Assembly (NCBI RefSeq): GCF_020567425.1
Contig: NZ_JAJCVJ010000001.1
Coordinates: 248,001 to 312,000 of the forward strand
From: Salinirubrum litoreum
Lineage (GTDB): Archaea; Halobacteriota; Halobacteria; Halobacteriales; Haloferacaceae
Length of the DNA stretch: 64,000 nt
Direction: 5' to 3'
This document shows positions 17,368 through 26,286 of the stretch, in pieces (within the stretch, counting starts at the first letter, position 1; the number at the start of each line of letters is the position of its first letter). The notes beneath the pieces are model-generated. The model was given only the letters and a program-made list of their open reading frames with translations. It was not told where the DNA came from and made no database searches. The translations under genes were made by a program, and so were the position numbers.

Positions 17368-18642
17368 ATGGAGCCACTGCCGCCCCCGTCGCTGGTCGCC
17401 TCACTGTTGTCGCCGCCGGACCTCGTGGTCGCGCCCAGTACGAGTCTGACGCTCGTCGCGTTCGCACTCGGCGGGGCGGCGCTCGGGACGCTCTCGGGGC
17501 TCACACCGGGCCTGCACGCGAACAACTTCGCACTCCTGCTCGCCGCGTCGGCGTCGGCGATTCCCGGGTCGGCGACCGCCGTCGGCGCGGCGATGCTGGC
17601 TGCGGGGGTGGTCCACACCTTTCTGGACGTCGTGCCGGCGCTGGCGCTCGGTGTCCCCGACGCGGCGATGGCCGCGACCGCGCTGCCGGGACACAGACTC
17701 GTGATTCAGGGGCGCGGCCGCGAGGCGCTCCGACTCTCTGCGGTCGGGTCCGGGCTGGCGGTCGCGCTCGCGGTCCCGCTCGCAGTGCCGATCACGCGGC
17801 TGATGACCGCCATCTACCCGACGGTCCGCGCGCACCTGCCGCTCCTGCTCGTCGGGGTCGTCGTCCTGTTGATCGCCACCGAGTCCTCGAGCCGTGCTCG
17901 GGTCGGCGGGGTCGTCTGTCTCGCCGTCTCCAGTACACTGGGTGCGGTCGCGCTCGACGTGTCACCCTCTGCGCCGCTGGACGCGGGCGGGATGCTCGCG
18001 CCACTCTTCGCCGGGTTGTTCGGCGCACCGGTGCTCGTGGACGCGATGGACGGTGCCGGCGTGCCGCCGCAGGCAGACGCCCTGCTGGCGATGCCGGAAC
18101 GTGATCTGGGGTTGACGGCGCTCGCGGGGTCGGGTGCCGGCGCGCTGGTCGGCTATCTGCCGGGGGTGTCGAGTGCGATCGCCTCGGTCGTCGCGCTCCC
18201 GGCGGTGCCGGGCAGGTCGGGTGCGCGTGGGTTCTTGGTGGCGACCAGCGGTGCCAACACGGCGAACACGATCTTCGCTCTCTTTGCCCTACTCGCGCTC
18301 GGCACCCCTCGGACCGGCGTGATGGTCGCACTGGAGACCGCCGCGGTGCCCCGGTCGTTGCCGGTCCTGCTCTCGACTGCGGTGTTCGCCTCGGCGCTCG
18401 CGTTTCCCGTGGTGGTTCTCTTGGGCGACGGCTACCTCCGGGTCGTCGGCCGAGCCGACTACACGAAGCTCTCTGTCGCGGTTCTGTCACTGCTGACGGT
18501 CGTCTCGTACCTGTTCGCCGGACTCGTCGGCATCGCGGCGTTTCTGGTCTCGGGGCTGATCGGACTCCTCCCGCCGCGATTCGGGACACGCCGCGTCCAC
18601 CTGATGGGCGTGTTGCTCGGACCGCTGGCGCTGGGGGTGTGA
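17368..18642 (+). CDS. TctA-like (tripartite tricarboxylate transporter family) membrane protein
   Basis: A 424-residue protein with about ten or eleven membrane helices. It matches the archaeal COG1784 branch of the TctA/DUF112 family: [15 protein letters not shown] near the start and a second [15 protein letters not shown] around residue 255, the two G-x-x-PG repeats of the pseudo-symmetric fold. Bacterial TctA works with TctB and a binding protein; no partners are encoded here, so it may act alone. The substrate is unknown. Confidence 0.8.
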   Translation: MEPLPPPSLVASLLSPPDLVVAPSTSLTLVAFALGGAALGTLSGLTPGLHANNFALLLAASASAIPGSATAVGAAMLAAGVVHTFLDVVPALALGVPDAAMAATALPGHRLVIQGRGREALRLSAVGSGLAVALAVPLAVPITRLMTAIYPTVRAHLPLLLVGVVVLLIATESSSRARVGGVVCLAVSSTLGAVALDVSPSAPLDAGGMLAPLFAGLFGAPVLVDAMDGAGVPPQADALLAMPERDLGLTALAGSGAGALVGYLPGVSSAIASVVALPAVPGRSGARGFLVATSGANTANTIFALFALLALGTPRTGVMVALETAAVPRSLPVLLSTAVFASALAFPVVVLLGDGYLRVVGRADYTKLSVAVLSLLTVVSYLFAGLVGIAAFLVSGLIGLLPPRFGTRRVHLMGVLLGPLALGV

Positions 18643-18785
18643 TCGTGGGGGAATCCGTCGGTCCCTCCTCGGAGTCGGGTGGCCAGTCCGCACTCGGCGG
18701 GGGGACGCCCGGCACGTCACGGACCGGCACTCGTGGGCGCAGAGGGAAACGGTTTTGCGGCCGGTTCGACAAGACACGGAGAGCG

Positions 18786-19970
18786 ATGGAGGGGCGCACT
18801 CGTCGATACCTGCAGGGCCGGTTCCGGGACTACTACCGGGGGGTCGATCTCGACCTCCCGCCGGCCGCCGACCGCCGGGAGTGGGGCCACATCCCGTGGA
18901 CCTCGGGCACCGGGACGACGATGATCCGCCACCAGTCACTGCTGGACCTCGGCGATCTCGCCACGTTTCTGCGGGAGGACGCCCCGCGACACGTCTACTT
19001 CTCGGCCGCTCGGTTCCGGGACCCCGGCGCGAGTCGGATGGCCGACAAGGGCTGGGAGTCGGCCGACCTCGTCTTCGACCTCGACGCAGATCACCTGCCG
19101 GGCGTCGATCCAGAGGCGACCAGCTACGCCGAGATGTTGTCGGCCTGTAAGGACGCGCTGCTGCGCCTGCTCGATCTACTGGACGACGACTTCGCCTTCA
19201 CCGACACCGAAGTCGTCTTCTCCGGTGGACGCGGCTACCACGTCCACGTCCGGGACGAGGGCGTCGCGGAACTGGACAGCGAGGAGCGCCGGGAGATCGT
19301 CGATTACATCCGGGCGAACGACCTCGATCTGGACGGGCTGATCGAGACGCGCGCCGTCGAGGGGACGCCACGGCGCGTGCTTCGCACCGAGGGTGGCTGG
19401 GGTCGGCGCGTTCACGAAAACTTGCTCGACTACGTCGCCGAGTTGCAGGAGATGGACGAGGACGACGCGATGGACCGTCTCCAGGAACTCGACGGGATCG
19501 GGGAAGGCCGGGCGACGACGATCCTCGGCGCGGTGGAGGCGAACCCCGACGCGATCCAGCGCGGCAACGTCGAGGCCGGCGGACCGGGCGTCCGGACACT
19601 GCTGCAGGCGATCGCCCGCGAGACGGTCGGCGTGGAGTCCGGCGGCCGGATCGACGCCGAGACCGCGCCGATCGACGAACCGGTGACGACCGACACGAAC
19701 AGATTGATCCGGTTCCCCGGCAGTCTCCACGGCGGCAGTGGCCTGCGTGTCGTTCGACTCGACCGAGGCGAGTTGGCCGACTTCGACCCACTGGTGGACG
19801 CGGTGCCGGCGCGGTTCACCGACCGGGAGATCGCAGTCGAGGTGATGGACCCGGTCGAGGGGCGACTGGGTGGCGATAGTTTTACACTGTCGGCAGGCAG
19901 ACACTCTGTACCCGAACACGTCGGCGTCTTCCTGATGGCACGCGGACAGGCAGAGAAGGTGCAACAATGA
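18786..19970 (+). CDS. priS: DNA primase small subunit PriS
   Basis: The 394-residue catalytic subunit of archaeo-eukaryotic primase. The metal-binding DxD is in VFDLDADH (about residues 97-102), and the active-site [10 protein letters not shown] follows at about residue 141. A second carboxylate patch lies in the C-terminal half, with [15 protein letters not shown] helix-hairpin-helix-like stretch ([17 protein letters not shown], about 235) is an insertion seen in haloarchaeal PriS. It makes RNA/DNA primers with PriL. A CGGTTTTG element 30-37 bases before the ATG marks the promoter. The GINS gene follows after 16 bases, making a replication operon. Confidence 0.95.
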   Translation: MEGRTRRYLQGRFRDYYRGVDLDLPPAADRREWGHIPWTSGTGTTMIRHQSLLDLGDLATFLREDAPRHVYFSAARFRDPGASRMADKGWESADLVFDLDADHLPGVDPEATSYAEMLSACKDALLRLLDLLDDDFAFTDTEVVFSGGRGYHVHVRDEGVAELDSEERREIVDYIRANDLDLDGLIETRAVEGTPRRVLRTEGGWGRRVHENLLDYVAELQEMDEDDAMDRLQELDGIGEGRATTILGAVEANPDAIQRGNVEAGGPGVRTLLQAIARETVGVESGGRIDAETAPIDEPVTTDTNRLIRFPGSLHGGSGLRVVRLDRGELADFDPLVDAVPARFTDREIAVEVMDPVEGRLGGDSFTLSAGRHSVPEHVGVFLMARGQAEKVQQ

Positions 19971-19986
19971 TCTCGGAGGCTCACAC

Positions 19987-20997
19987 GTGAACTTAGACGA
20001 ACTCCGCACGGTGCAGATGAAAGAGCGCAAGAAGGACAGCCTCCAGCACCTGCGGGACTCCTTCTACGCCGACGTGGCGACCTACATCGAGGATCTGAAA
20101 GCACAGCGCTCGCGCGCCGCAGAGCAGGCCGACGACCCCTTCTCCTCGCCGGAGGTCGGCCGACTCTCCGACGAGATCGAGACGGCCGAGGAGGTCGCAG
20201 AGGCGGTCTACGAGCGCCGCGTGGGGAAAGTCGTCAAACTCGCCTCCTTCGCGGCCGCCGACATGCCGGTCGAGAAGGACGGCATGACGACCGAGGAACG
20301 CCGACTGTTCGACGACCTCGTGGCCCGCATCGAACAGAACAAGACCACCGTCCTCGACACGCTGGCGGGCAAACACGACGAGACCAGCACCGAAGAGCAG
20401 TCGGCGACTGCCGAGACGTCACCCGCCGCTCCCGGCGAGACGCCGACACCGAGCGAGCCGAGTCCGCCGGACTCGGCGACAGCAGGCGCGACAGACGGGC
20501 GGGCGACGACCGACAGGGAGTCGCCCGAGCGTGAGAGCGGGGGCGGCGGGATGCTGGCCGACGCGATGGCGGGTGGTGACGACACCGCTGGAGCGACCGA
20601 CGCACCGAGCGCCGAGAGTCGCGCTTCGAGCGAGTCCGGCGACAGCGGCGACGGCAGACCGATCCCCCCCGACGAACCGCCGGCGGAGGGTGCCGCCAGC
20701 GACGGCGGGGCGGTCACGGCCGACGCCGATGAGTCGCCTGGTGGCTCCGGAGGATCGCCAGCGCCTTCGGCCAACAACGACCCCGCCAGTGACTCCGAGG
20801 GCGTCTCGGCGAGTGCGGGCGACACACAGTCGGCGGACGACACCGACCGGACCACGGTGCGGATCACGCGCGACGTGGGTGCCATCTTCGGCGTGGACGA
20901 ACGCGAGTACGACCTCTCGACAGAGGACGTGGTGACGCTCCCGTCGGCGAACGCCGACCCACTCCTCGAACGGGACGCCGCCGAGCGCATCGACTAA
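19987..20997 (+). CDS. DNA replication GINS subunit (Gins51 type)
   Basis: A 336-residue protein. Residues 1-125 carry the GINS helical A domain (NLDELRTVQMKERKKDSLQ, then YIEDLKAQRSRAA) and the last 55 residues the small B domain (TVRITRDVGAIFGVDEREYDL), the A-then-B order of Gins51/Sld5-type subunits. Between them is a disordered linker of about 150 residues rich in Ser, Pro, Gly and Asp. GINS joins MCM and RecJ/GAN in the replicative helicase. The GTG start at 19987 is fixed by a Shine-Dalgarno GGAGG at 19975-19979. It is the second gene of the priS operon. Confidence 0.9.
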   Translation: MNLDELRTVQMKERKKDSLQHLRDSFYADVATYIEDLKAQRSRAAEQADDPFSSPEVGRLSDEIETAEEVAEAVYERRVGKVVKLASFAAADMPVEKDGMTTEERRLFDDLVARIEQNKTTVLDTLAGKHDETSTEEQSATAETSPAAPGETPTPSEPSPPDSATAGATDGRATTDRESPERESGGGGMLADAMAGGDDTAGATDAPSAESRASSESGDSGDGRPIPPDEPPAEGAASDGGAVTADADESPGGSGGSPAPSANNDPASDSEGVSASAGDTQSADDTDRTTVRITRDVGAIFGVDEREYDLSTEDVVTLPSANADPLLERDAAERID

Positions 20998-21021
20998 GTT
21001 CGGTCGGCGACAGGGTGAGAT

Positions 21022-21486
21022 ATGCTCAGCGTCGGCGACACTGCCCCCGACTTCGAACTGCCCGACCAGGACGGCGAGCCGGTCTCGCTCTCGGACTTCG
21101 CCGGTCAGCACGTCGTGGTCTACTTCTACCCGCGTGCGGACACACCGGGCTGTACCACCGAGGCCTGCGGCTTCCGCGACAACATCGACGAGTTCGAGGC
21201 GCGCGGCGTCTCGGTCGTCGGGATCAGCGACGACCCGGTCCGGGACTTGCAGGCGTTCGCCGAGAAACACGACCTCCCCTTCCACCTGCTGTCCGACGAG
21301 TCTGGCGAGGTGGCGTCGGCGTACGACTCCTACGGCGAGAAGTCGATGTTCGGCAACACCTTCGACGGCGTCTTCCGGAACACGTACGTCGTCGGTCCGG
21401 ACGGAGAGATCGAGTCGGTCTACGAGGGCGTCTCGCCGGAGAACCACGCCGAGGAGATTCTGGCCGACCTGCCCGACGCGGAGTAG
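21022..21486 (+). CDS. bcp: Peroxiredoxin, Bcp/PrxQ type
   Basis: A 154-residue thioredoxin-fold peroxidase. The peroxidatic Cys44 is in RADTPGCTTEACGF and a resolving Cys49 lies five residues later, the atypical 2-Cys pattern of Bcp. It reduces hydrogen peroxide and organic peroxides using thioredoxin-like donors. The gene starts 24 bases after the GINS stop and the next gene begins 6 bases after its own, so it may belong to a longer transcript. Confidence 0.93.
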   Translation: MLSVGDTAPDFELPDQDGEPVSLSDFAGQHVVVYFYPRADTPGCTTEACGFRDNIDEFEARGVSVVGISDDPVRDLQAFAEKHDLPFHLLSDESGEVASAYDSYGEKSMFGNTFDGVFRNTYVVGPDGEIESVYEGVSPENHAEEILADLPDAE

Positions 21487-21492
21487 GTTCGG

Positions 21493-21906
21493 ATGACCGT
21501 CGCCCTCCTCCAACTCGGGATCACCGAGTACGCCCTGTTCGGGTTCGTCCTTCTCGGATGGCTCGTCGGAGTCGCCGGCCTCGCGTACTGGGTCGTGACC
21601 GACGCGGCGAGTCGCGGTCGCCGGAGTCCGTGGTTCGACGGGGTGCTGGCGGTCGGCTTCCCGCCGTATCTGCTCGCGTACCTGTTCTGGCGCGGGGAGC
21701 GCACTACTCCGCCGACGCGTCGGGAACTGGTGGCCCGCGACTGGGCCGGCGTGGTCATTGCGGCGTTCGTGATCGGCGCAGTGTTCTCCCCACCCGATCC
21801 CCTGGCGCAGGTGCTGTGGGCGACACCGATGATGTTCGTCGGGGCGCTTCTCGTCGGCTACCGACACCGTGACCGCACTGGTGGTGGTGAGGACCCGACG
21901 GCGTGA
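21493..21906 (+). CDS. Conserved haloarchaeal membrane protein, unknown
   Basis: A 137-residue protein with four predicted helices (YALFGFVLLGWLVG; VLAVGFPPYLLAYLFW; a pair after residue 80) and basic or acidic loops between. It begins 6 bases after bcp, so it is likely co-transcribed. I do not recognise the family. Confidence 0.65.
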   Translation: MTVALLQLGITEYALFGFVLLGWLVGVAGLAYWVVTDAASRGRRSPWFDGVLAVGFPPYLLAYLFWRGERTTPPTRRELVARDWAGVVIAAFVIGAVFSPPDPLAQVLWATPMMFVGALLVGYRHRDRTGGGEDPTA

Positions 21907-22086
21907 GCGACACAGCGGGTCGTGGGTCGGTTCCGCACACACCACGTTTCCGGTGAAAATCCGACGACTGCAACGCGTGAATCCTCCCAGTGTTGTCAGT
22001 TCTCACTCGGTTCGTCGATCTCGATCTCCCGGCCACCCGACGAGGAAACCGTCATCAGTTTGTACGTCGCGTGAGGAGTCGTCGGT

Positions 22087-22488
22087 ATGAGCGAGACGCT
22101 GGACGAGGACCTCTACAAGCGGACGCAGGCACTGCTGGAACCGGGCGAGATCGAGTTGACCGGGCTGATCGTCCACACCGACCTCTCGGGACGAGAGGAT
22201 CTGGAGATGCACGAACTGACCGTCGCGCTGAACGAAGTCATCTACGAGCACGCCGGGAAAGGGGAGGCGTACATCTACGCCGGCAACGACGACACGAACT
22301 TCTCCTCGAACCAGTTTCAGGGGCTGACGCTCGGAGACGACGAGTTCGTCTGGGAGTGCCAACAGCTACTCCGCGAGGGCACCTTCGACCTGGTCTTCTA
22401 CTGGGAGGCGACCGCCGACAGCGAGGCGATCGCCGAGGCGGTCGGGGAACTGGACCACGTGGACGCGACGACACTGGTCGAGTCGTAA
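22087..22488 (+). CDS. Conserved haloarchaeal protein (DUF5778-like)
   Basis: A 133-residue acidic soluble protein, starting SETLDEDLYKRTQALLEPGE and having a conserved core YIYAGNDDTNFSSNQFQGL. It resembles the haloarchaea-specific family I remember as DUF5778; the name is unchecked and no function is known. The last third (FDLVFYWEA) is a likely beta strand. A TTTGTACG element sits about 25-30 bases before the start. It stands alone, upstream of the heme genes. Confidence 0.65.
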   Translation: MSETLDEDLYKRTQALLEPGEIELTGLIVHTDLSGREDLEMHELTVALNEVIYEHAGKGEAYIYAGNDDTNFSSNQFQGLTLGDDEFVWECQQLLREGTFDLVFYWEATADSEAIAEAVGELDHVDATTLVES

Positions 22489-22520
22489 GGTCAGAGGGGC
22501 GATCGAGCGATCGATCCACA

Positions 22521-22569
22521 GTGGGCGGTCGAGTAGTCGTTCTTGGAGGGCGGTCGAGTGGCCGCCCAC
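22521..22569 (+). repeat. Direct repeat with competing inverted repeats, upstream of ahbAB
   Basis: GGGCGGTCGAGT occurs at 22523-22534 and 22548-22559. Either copy can pair with CCGCCC at 22562-22567; the first copy extends the pairing to GTGGGCGG/CCGCCCAC. The two hairpins exclude each other. The region lies after the DUF5778-like gene and before the ahbAB TATA box, so it would be a 3' end structure of the first gene. Confidence 0.5.
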
Positions 22570-22652
22570 AGAGGCCGACCGAGTCGTCGGTTCCCGTCGT
22601 CGACTGACCGCCGAACGTGGCGTTTATGCTCGCGCCTCCCTGCGAGTACGGT

Positions 22653-23714
22653 ATGCAACAGGTCGACGCGGACCTCTCGACGCTCGACCGGGCGATCATC
22701 AACGCCTTCCAGGGCGGGTTCCCGGTCACGGCTCGGCCCTTCGAGCCGGCTGCGGCCGCGCTCCGGGACCGTGGCGTGGACGTGACGAGCGACGAACTGC
22801 TCGCCCGCGTGCAAGAACTCGACGAGTCGGGTGTGCTCTCGCGGTTCGGCGCGCTGGTCAACGCCGAGGAGATCGGCGGCACCGCGACCCTCGTGGCGAT
22901 GCACGCCCCGCCGGAGCGGTTCGACGCGGTGGCAGAGCAGGTGAACGGCCACATCGAGGTCGCGCACAACTACGAGCGCGAGCACCCACACCTCAACATG
23001 TGGTTCGTCGTCTCGGTCGCCGAGGAGTCTCGTGTCGAGGAAGTCCTCGCCGAGATCGAAGCCGAGACCGGCCAGGAGACGTACAACCTGCCGAAACAGC
23101 AGGAGTTCCGCGTCGAGGCGAAGTTCTACGTCGATGGCCCGATTCCGGAGGGCGACGTGGATCTCTCGCATCTCGGGCCGGACGTGACGCCCACCGACCG
23201 CCGGACGCTCACGCCACAGGAGCGCGATCTGGTAGTCGAGATTCAGGGCGGCCTGCCGATCACCGCGACGCCCTACGCGGACGTAGCCGAGGCGATCGAC
23301 GCGGAGACAGACTGGGTGATCGAGACGATCAAGCGATTCGAGCAGGAGGGGAAGGTGCGCCGGGTCGGCGTCATCCCGAACCACTACGCGCTGGGGTACA
23401 CCGAGAACGGGATGACCGTCTGGAACGTTCCGGACGAGTTGCTCGACGAGGTCGGCCCGGAGGTCGCGGGGCTGTCGTTCGTCACGCACTGCTACCACCG
23501 CCCGCGCCACGAGGGCGTCTGGCCGTACAACTTCTTCGCCATGACCCACGGACGAAGCGACGCGGAGAGCCAGCAGCGGATTCGGGAAGTGAGAGAGACG
23601 ATGCAGGAGTTCTGGGACGTGGGCGAGGACGACTGGGACTCGCTGTTCTCGACGCGGATCCTGAAGAAGACGGGCATCAGGCTGGACGAACGAGCGGACG
23701 CGAACACGGAGTGA
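22653..23714 (+). CDS. ahbAB: Siroheme decarboxylase, AhbA-AhbB fusion
   Basis: A 353-residue protein made of two Lrp/AsnC-like halves. The first (about 1-165) has a winged helix and the HNYEREHPHLNMWF signature (about 109-122). The second (about 185-345) has its own winged helix and HCYHRPRHEGVWPYNFFAM (about 280-298). These are the substrate-binding histidine/arginine regions of AhbA and AhbB, which together decarboxylate siroheme to didecarboxysiroheme in the alternative archaeal heme pathway. The two subunits are usually separate genes. A TATA element (GTTTATG, 22623-22629) 24-30 bases before the ATG fixes the start. Precorrin-2 dehydrogenase and hemA follow downstream, supporting the role. 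Confidence 0.88.
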   Translation: MQQVDADLSTLDRAIINAFQGGFPVTARPFEPAAAALRDRGVDVTSDELLARVQELDESGVLSRFGALVNAEEIGGTATLVAMHAPPERFDAVAEQVNGHIEVAHNYEREHPHLNMWFVVSVAEESRVEEVLAEIEAETGQETYNLPKQQEFRVEAKFYVDGPIPEGDVDLSHLGPDVTPTDRRTLTPQERDLVVEIQGGLPITATPYADVAEAIDAETDWVIETIKRFEQEGKVRRVGVIPNHYALGYTENGMTVWNVPDELLDEVGPEVAGLSFVTHCYHRPRHEGVWPYNFFAMTHGRSDAESQQRIREVRETMQEFWDVGEDDWDSLFSTRILKKTGIRLDERADANTE

Positions 23715-24280
23715 GCCCGTGACTCGGATGTCGAGGCCGGTGGTGTGGTCGAAGTCGTCTGGGGCGCGAAGGTGGTCGCCGGGACTGGCAGGTGAGTCGC
23801 CGACGACAGGAGGTGAAAGCCCCCGTCAGACACAGTTGGTGTCGAGAGAGTCGGCGATAACGAGCGGTGAAAGCCCCCGCCGTCTCGACCACTGTCAGCG
23901 GCACGCTCTGACAAGCCTTCGTTCGGTTCCCTCACGAAGACGCCCGCGACTCGATGCGCGCTTCCCTCGGACTGGCGGGCAAGCCCGCCAGCCCTCAGTC
24001 CAGTGCTTACGTCGTCGGGGCGGGATCGAGATTCTGGAGAGCGAAGCTCTCCAACGTCTCGTTCACTTCGTTCACGAGACCGCCGGCCCCTTTCAGTCCC
24101 ACCCGGTGGACTCTGCGACCAATCGTGCAACACCCGGTGGCCCAGTCGGTTTCAGCGCGAGCGCCTCCCCGAACCCGCCGGCGCGACACGAGGTCGCGCC
24201 AGCCCGTTCGACTGGGAAGTGTGTCGTCGCCAGATCGATACCGGCGGCTGTCACCAACCGAAAATCGGAGGTGCAGTAGC
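23715..24280. other. 566-base non-coding gap with hairpins and direct repeats, possible MITE or RNA
   Basis: No supportable gene. A 14-base direct repeat ggtgaaagcccccg lies at 23812-23825 and 23866-23879. Four strong stem-loops follow: CTGGCGGGC-aa-GCCCGCCAG (23972-23991), TGGAGAGC-gaa-GCTCTCCA (24035-24053), a CTCGT/ACGAG stem around a doubled GTTCAC (24058-24078), and GGCGCGAC/GTCGCGCC (24180-24200). On the minus strand it reads GTGGGACTGAAAGGGGC and similar. The spacing and perfection of the stems look like a degraded IS200/IS605-type or MITE element, or a structured RNA. It is odd that it interrupts the heme cluster. Confidence 0.45.
24267..24273 (+). promoter_or_regulatory. Shine-Dalgarno that fixes the GTG start of the precorrin-2 dehydrogenase gene
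   Basis: GGAGGTG, matching the 3' end of haloarchaeal 16S rRNA, ends seven bases before the GTG at 24281. The presence of a strong ribosome binding site implies the gene is translated from an mRNA with a leader, probably read through from ahbAB or starting inside the gap. Confidence 0.7.
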
Positions 24281-24934
24281 GTGATCCCACTCTACCACGA
24301 CTTCAGCGACGAGACGGTCCTCGTCTTCGGCGGTGGGCCGGTCGGGGCGCGCAAGGCCCGCCGGTTCGCCGAGGAGGCCCGCGTCGTCGTCGTCAGCCCC
24401 GCGTTCGCCGACCGCGCGTTCGGCGACGCCGAGTTGGTCCGCGAGGCACCCGACGCCGAGGGCGTCCGCGGGTGGGTCGCCCGCGTGGGGCCGGCACTGG
24501 TCGTGGCCGCGACCGACGACCCCGACCTCAACGCGGCGGCGGCGGCGGCGGCCCGCGCGGCCGGCGCACTCGTGAATCGCGCAGACCGCTCGGGGAGCGA
24601 TCGCGACGTGGACAGCGTCGTCGTCCCGGCGACCGTCGAGGACGGGTCCGTGTCTGTCGCCATCTCGACCGGCGGCGCGAGTCCCGCGCTGGCGAAACAC
24701 CTCCGCGAGCAGATCGAAGCCGACATCGCCGACGCGGGGGCGATGGCCGAGTTGACCGCCGACCTGCGCAGCGAGTTGAAGACCCGCGATATGACGGCAG
24801 AAGAGCGACGGGACGCGGTCCGAGCCGTGGTGCGATCTCCGTCGGTTTGGAAGGGTTTACGTAGGGGCGAATCCAAGGCCCGACGAGAGGCACAGCGAGT
24901 GATACGGAACACAGTTGGGGGTGACTCGTCGTGA
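24281..24934 (+). CDS. Precorrin-2 dehydrogenase / sirohydrochlorin ferrochelatase-like (Met8/CysG N-terminal type)
   Basis: A 217-residue protein. The N-terminal Rossmann domain has FGGGPVGARKARRF (about residues 12-25), and the middle (SVAISTGGASPALAKHLREQIE, about 125-146) is the Met8/CysG dimerization signature. It lacks the uroporphyrinogen methyltransferase half of bacterial CysG. It oxidises precorrin-2 to sirohydrochlorin with NAD and may insert iron, feeding siroheme to AhbAB. The gene overlaps hemA by four bases (GTGA). Confidence 0.88.
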   Translation: MIPLYHDFSDETVLVFGGGPVGARKARRFAEEARVVVVSPAFADRAFGDAELVREAPDAEGVRGWVARVGPALVVAATDDPDLNAAAAAAARAAGALVNRADRSGSDRDVDSVVVPATVEDGSVSVAISTGGASPALAKHLREQIEADIADAGAMAELTADLRSELKTRDMTAEERRDAVRAVVRSPSVWKGLRRGESKARREAQRVIRNTVGGDSS

Positions 24935-26286
24935 TGGACCTGTCCGTGATCACGGGCGTCAGCGTCTCCCACGACCGGGCGACGGTCGACGAGATCGAGT
25001 CCGCGCGGTTCGCAGACGAGCGCACCGCAGTCGAGACACTCCTGACGCGCGAGGGGGTCGACGAGGCCTTCGCGCTCCAGACCTGCAACCGGGCGGAAGC
25101 CTACGTCGTCACCAGCGACGCGGCCGCCGGTCGCCGAGCGCTCTCTGACTTCGCGCCGGACGTTCGCGACGGCGCGGTCGTCGAACTCGACCACGAGGCG
25201 AGTCTCCGGCATCTAATGAGAGTCTCCGCCGGCCTGGAGTCGCTCGTGATCGGTGAAGACCAGATTCTCGGCCAACTCTCGACGGCGATCGAGGAAGCCC
25301 GCGCCGTCGGCGGGATCGGCCCGATGCTGGACGACGCACTCGGGAAGGCGGTCCACGTCGGCGAACGCGCCCGCACCGAGACCGAGATCAACGAGGGGAT
25401 CACCTCGCTCGGCTCTGCGGCGGTCGCACTCGCGGACCGCGGGATCGACCTCGACGGCGCGACCGGTCTGGTGATCGGTGCGGGCGAGATGGGCACCCTC
25501 GCCGCCCGCGCCCTCGACGCGAGCGCGGTCGACCACGTGATCGTCGCCAACCGGACCGTCCCGCACGCCGACCACGTCGTCCGCGATCTGGTCGGCGAGG
25601 CGTCGGCGATCGGACTCGACGCGGTTCCGACCGCGGTCGGCGAGGCGGACGTAGTGTTCACCGCGACTGGCGCACCGAACTACGCGATCACACCCGAGAC
25701 GCTCGCCGACGCCGGGGAGACGTTCGTCGTCGACCTGGCTCAGCCACGCGACGCCGACCCCGCGATCGACGACCTCGCGGGCGTCGAACGCCGGGACATC
25801 GACGATCTGAAGCAGATCACGAAGGAGACCGAGTCGAACCGCGAGGCCGAGGCACAGGCGGTCGAGCGCATGATCGACGAGGAGTTCGAGCACCTCCTGG
25901 CTCGCTTCAAGCGCAAGCGCGCCGACGAGGTGATCTCGGCGATGTACGAGGGCGCAGAGCGCACGAAGACGACCGAAGTGGACCGTGCGATCTCGAAGCT
26001 CGAATCGCAGGGCGAGTTCACCGACGAACAGCGCGAGACGGTCGAGGCGCTGGCCGACTCGCTCGTCGGTCAACTGCTGGCCGCGCCGACAAAGAGTCTG
26101 CGCGAGGCGGCCGGCGAGGACGACTGGACGACCATCCAGAGCGCGATCCAACTGTTCGATCCCGAGTTCGGCGCGGACGCACCCGACCTGCCGAGTGCAC
26201 CGGAGCCCCGCGGCAGTATGCCAGAGGAGATCCCCGAGGACGCCGACGTCCCGGAGTTCGTCCGCGAACAGTTCGGCGACGACTGA
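24931..26286 (+). CDS. hemA: Glutamyl-tRNA reductase
   Basis: A 451-residue enzyme making glutamate-1-semialdehyde, the first step to tetrapyrroles. The catalytic Cys is in LQTCNRAEAYV (about residue 52), GEDQILGQL follows at about 107, the NADPH-binding Rossmann motif is GAGEMGTLAAR, and the C-terminal dimerization helices are complete. A Shine-Dalgarno GGGGGTGA at 24917-24924 serves either the GTG at 24931 or the ATG at 24934. Adjacent to siroheme genes, it forms the start-to-siroheme part of heme synthesis. Its stop abuts the convergent trmJ stop with no gap. Confidence 0.95.
   Translation: MMDLSVITGVSVSHDRATVDEIESARFADERTAVETLLTREGVDEAFALQTCNRAEAYVVTSDAAAGRRALSDFAPDVRDGAVVELDHEASLRHLMRVSAGLESLVIGEDQILGQLSTAIEEARAVGGIGPMLDDALGKAVHVGERARTETEINEGITSLGSAAVALADRGIDLDGATGLVIGAGEMGTLAARALDASAVDHVIVANRTVPHADHVVRDLVGEASAIGLDAVPTAVGEADVVFTATGAPNYAITPETLADAGETFVVDLAQPRDADPAIDDLAGVERRDIDDLKQITKETESNREAEAQAVERMIDEEFEHLLARFKRKRADEVISAMYEGAERTKTTEVDRAISKLESQGEFTDEQRETVEALADSLVGQLLAAPTKSLREAAGEDDWTTIQSAIQLFDPEFGADAPDLPSAPEPRGSMPEEIPEDADVPEFVREQFGDD

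Noticed and set aside
23715-24280. A transposase or TnpB gene remnant in the gap
   Set aside because: None of the frames shows transposase motifs; only the hairpin arrangement recalls such elements, so no mobile_element feature was called.
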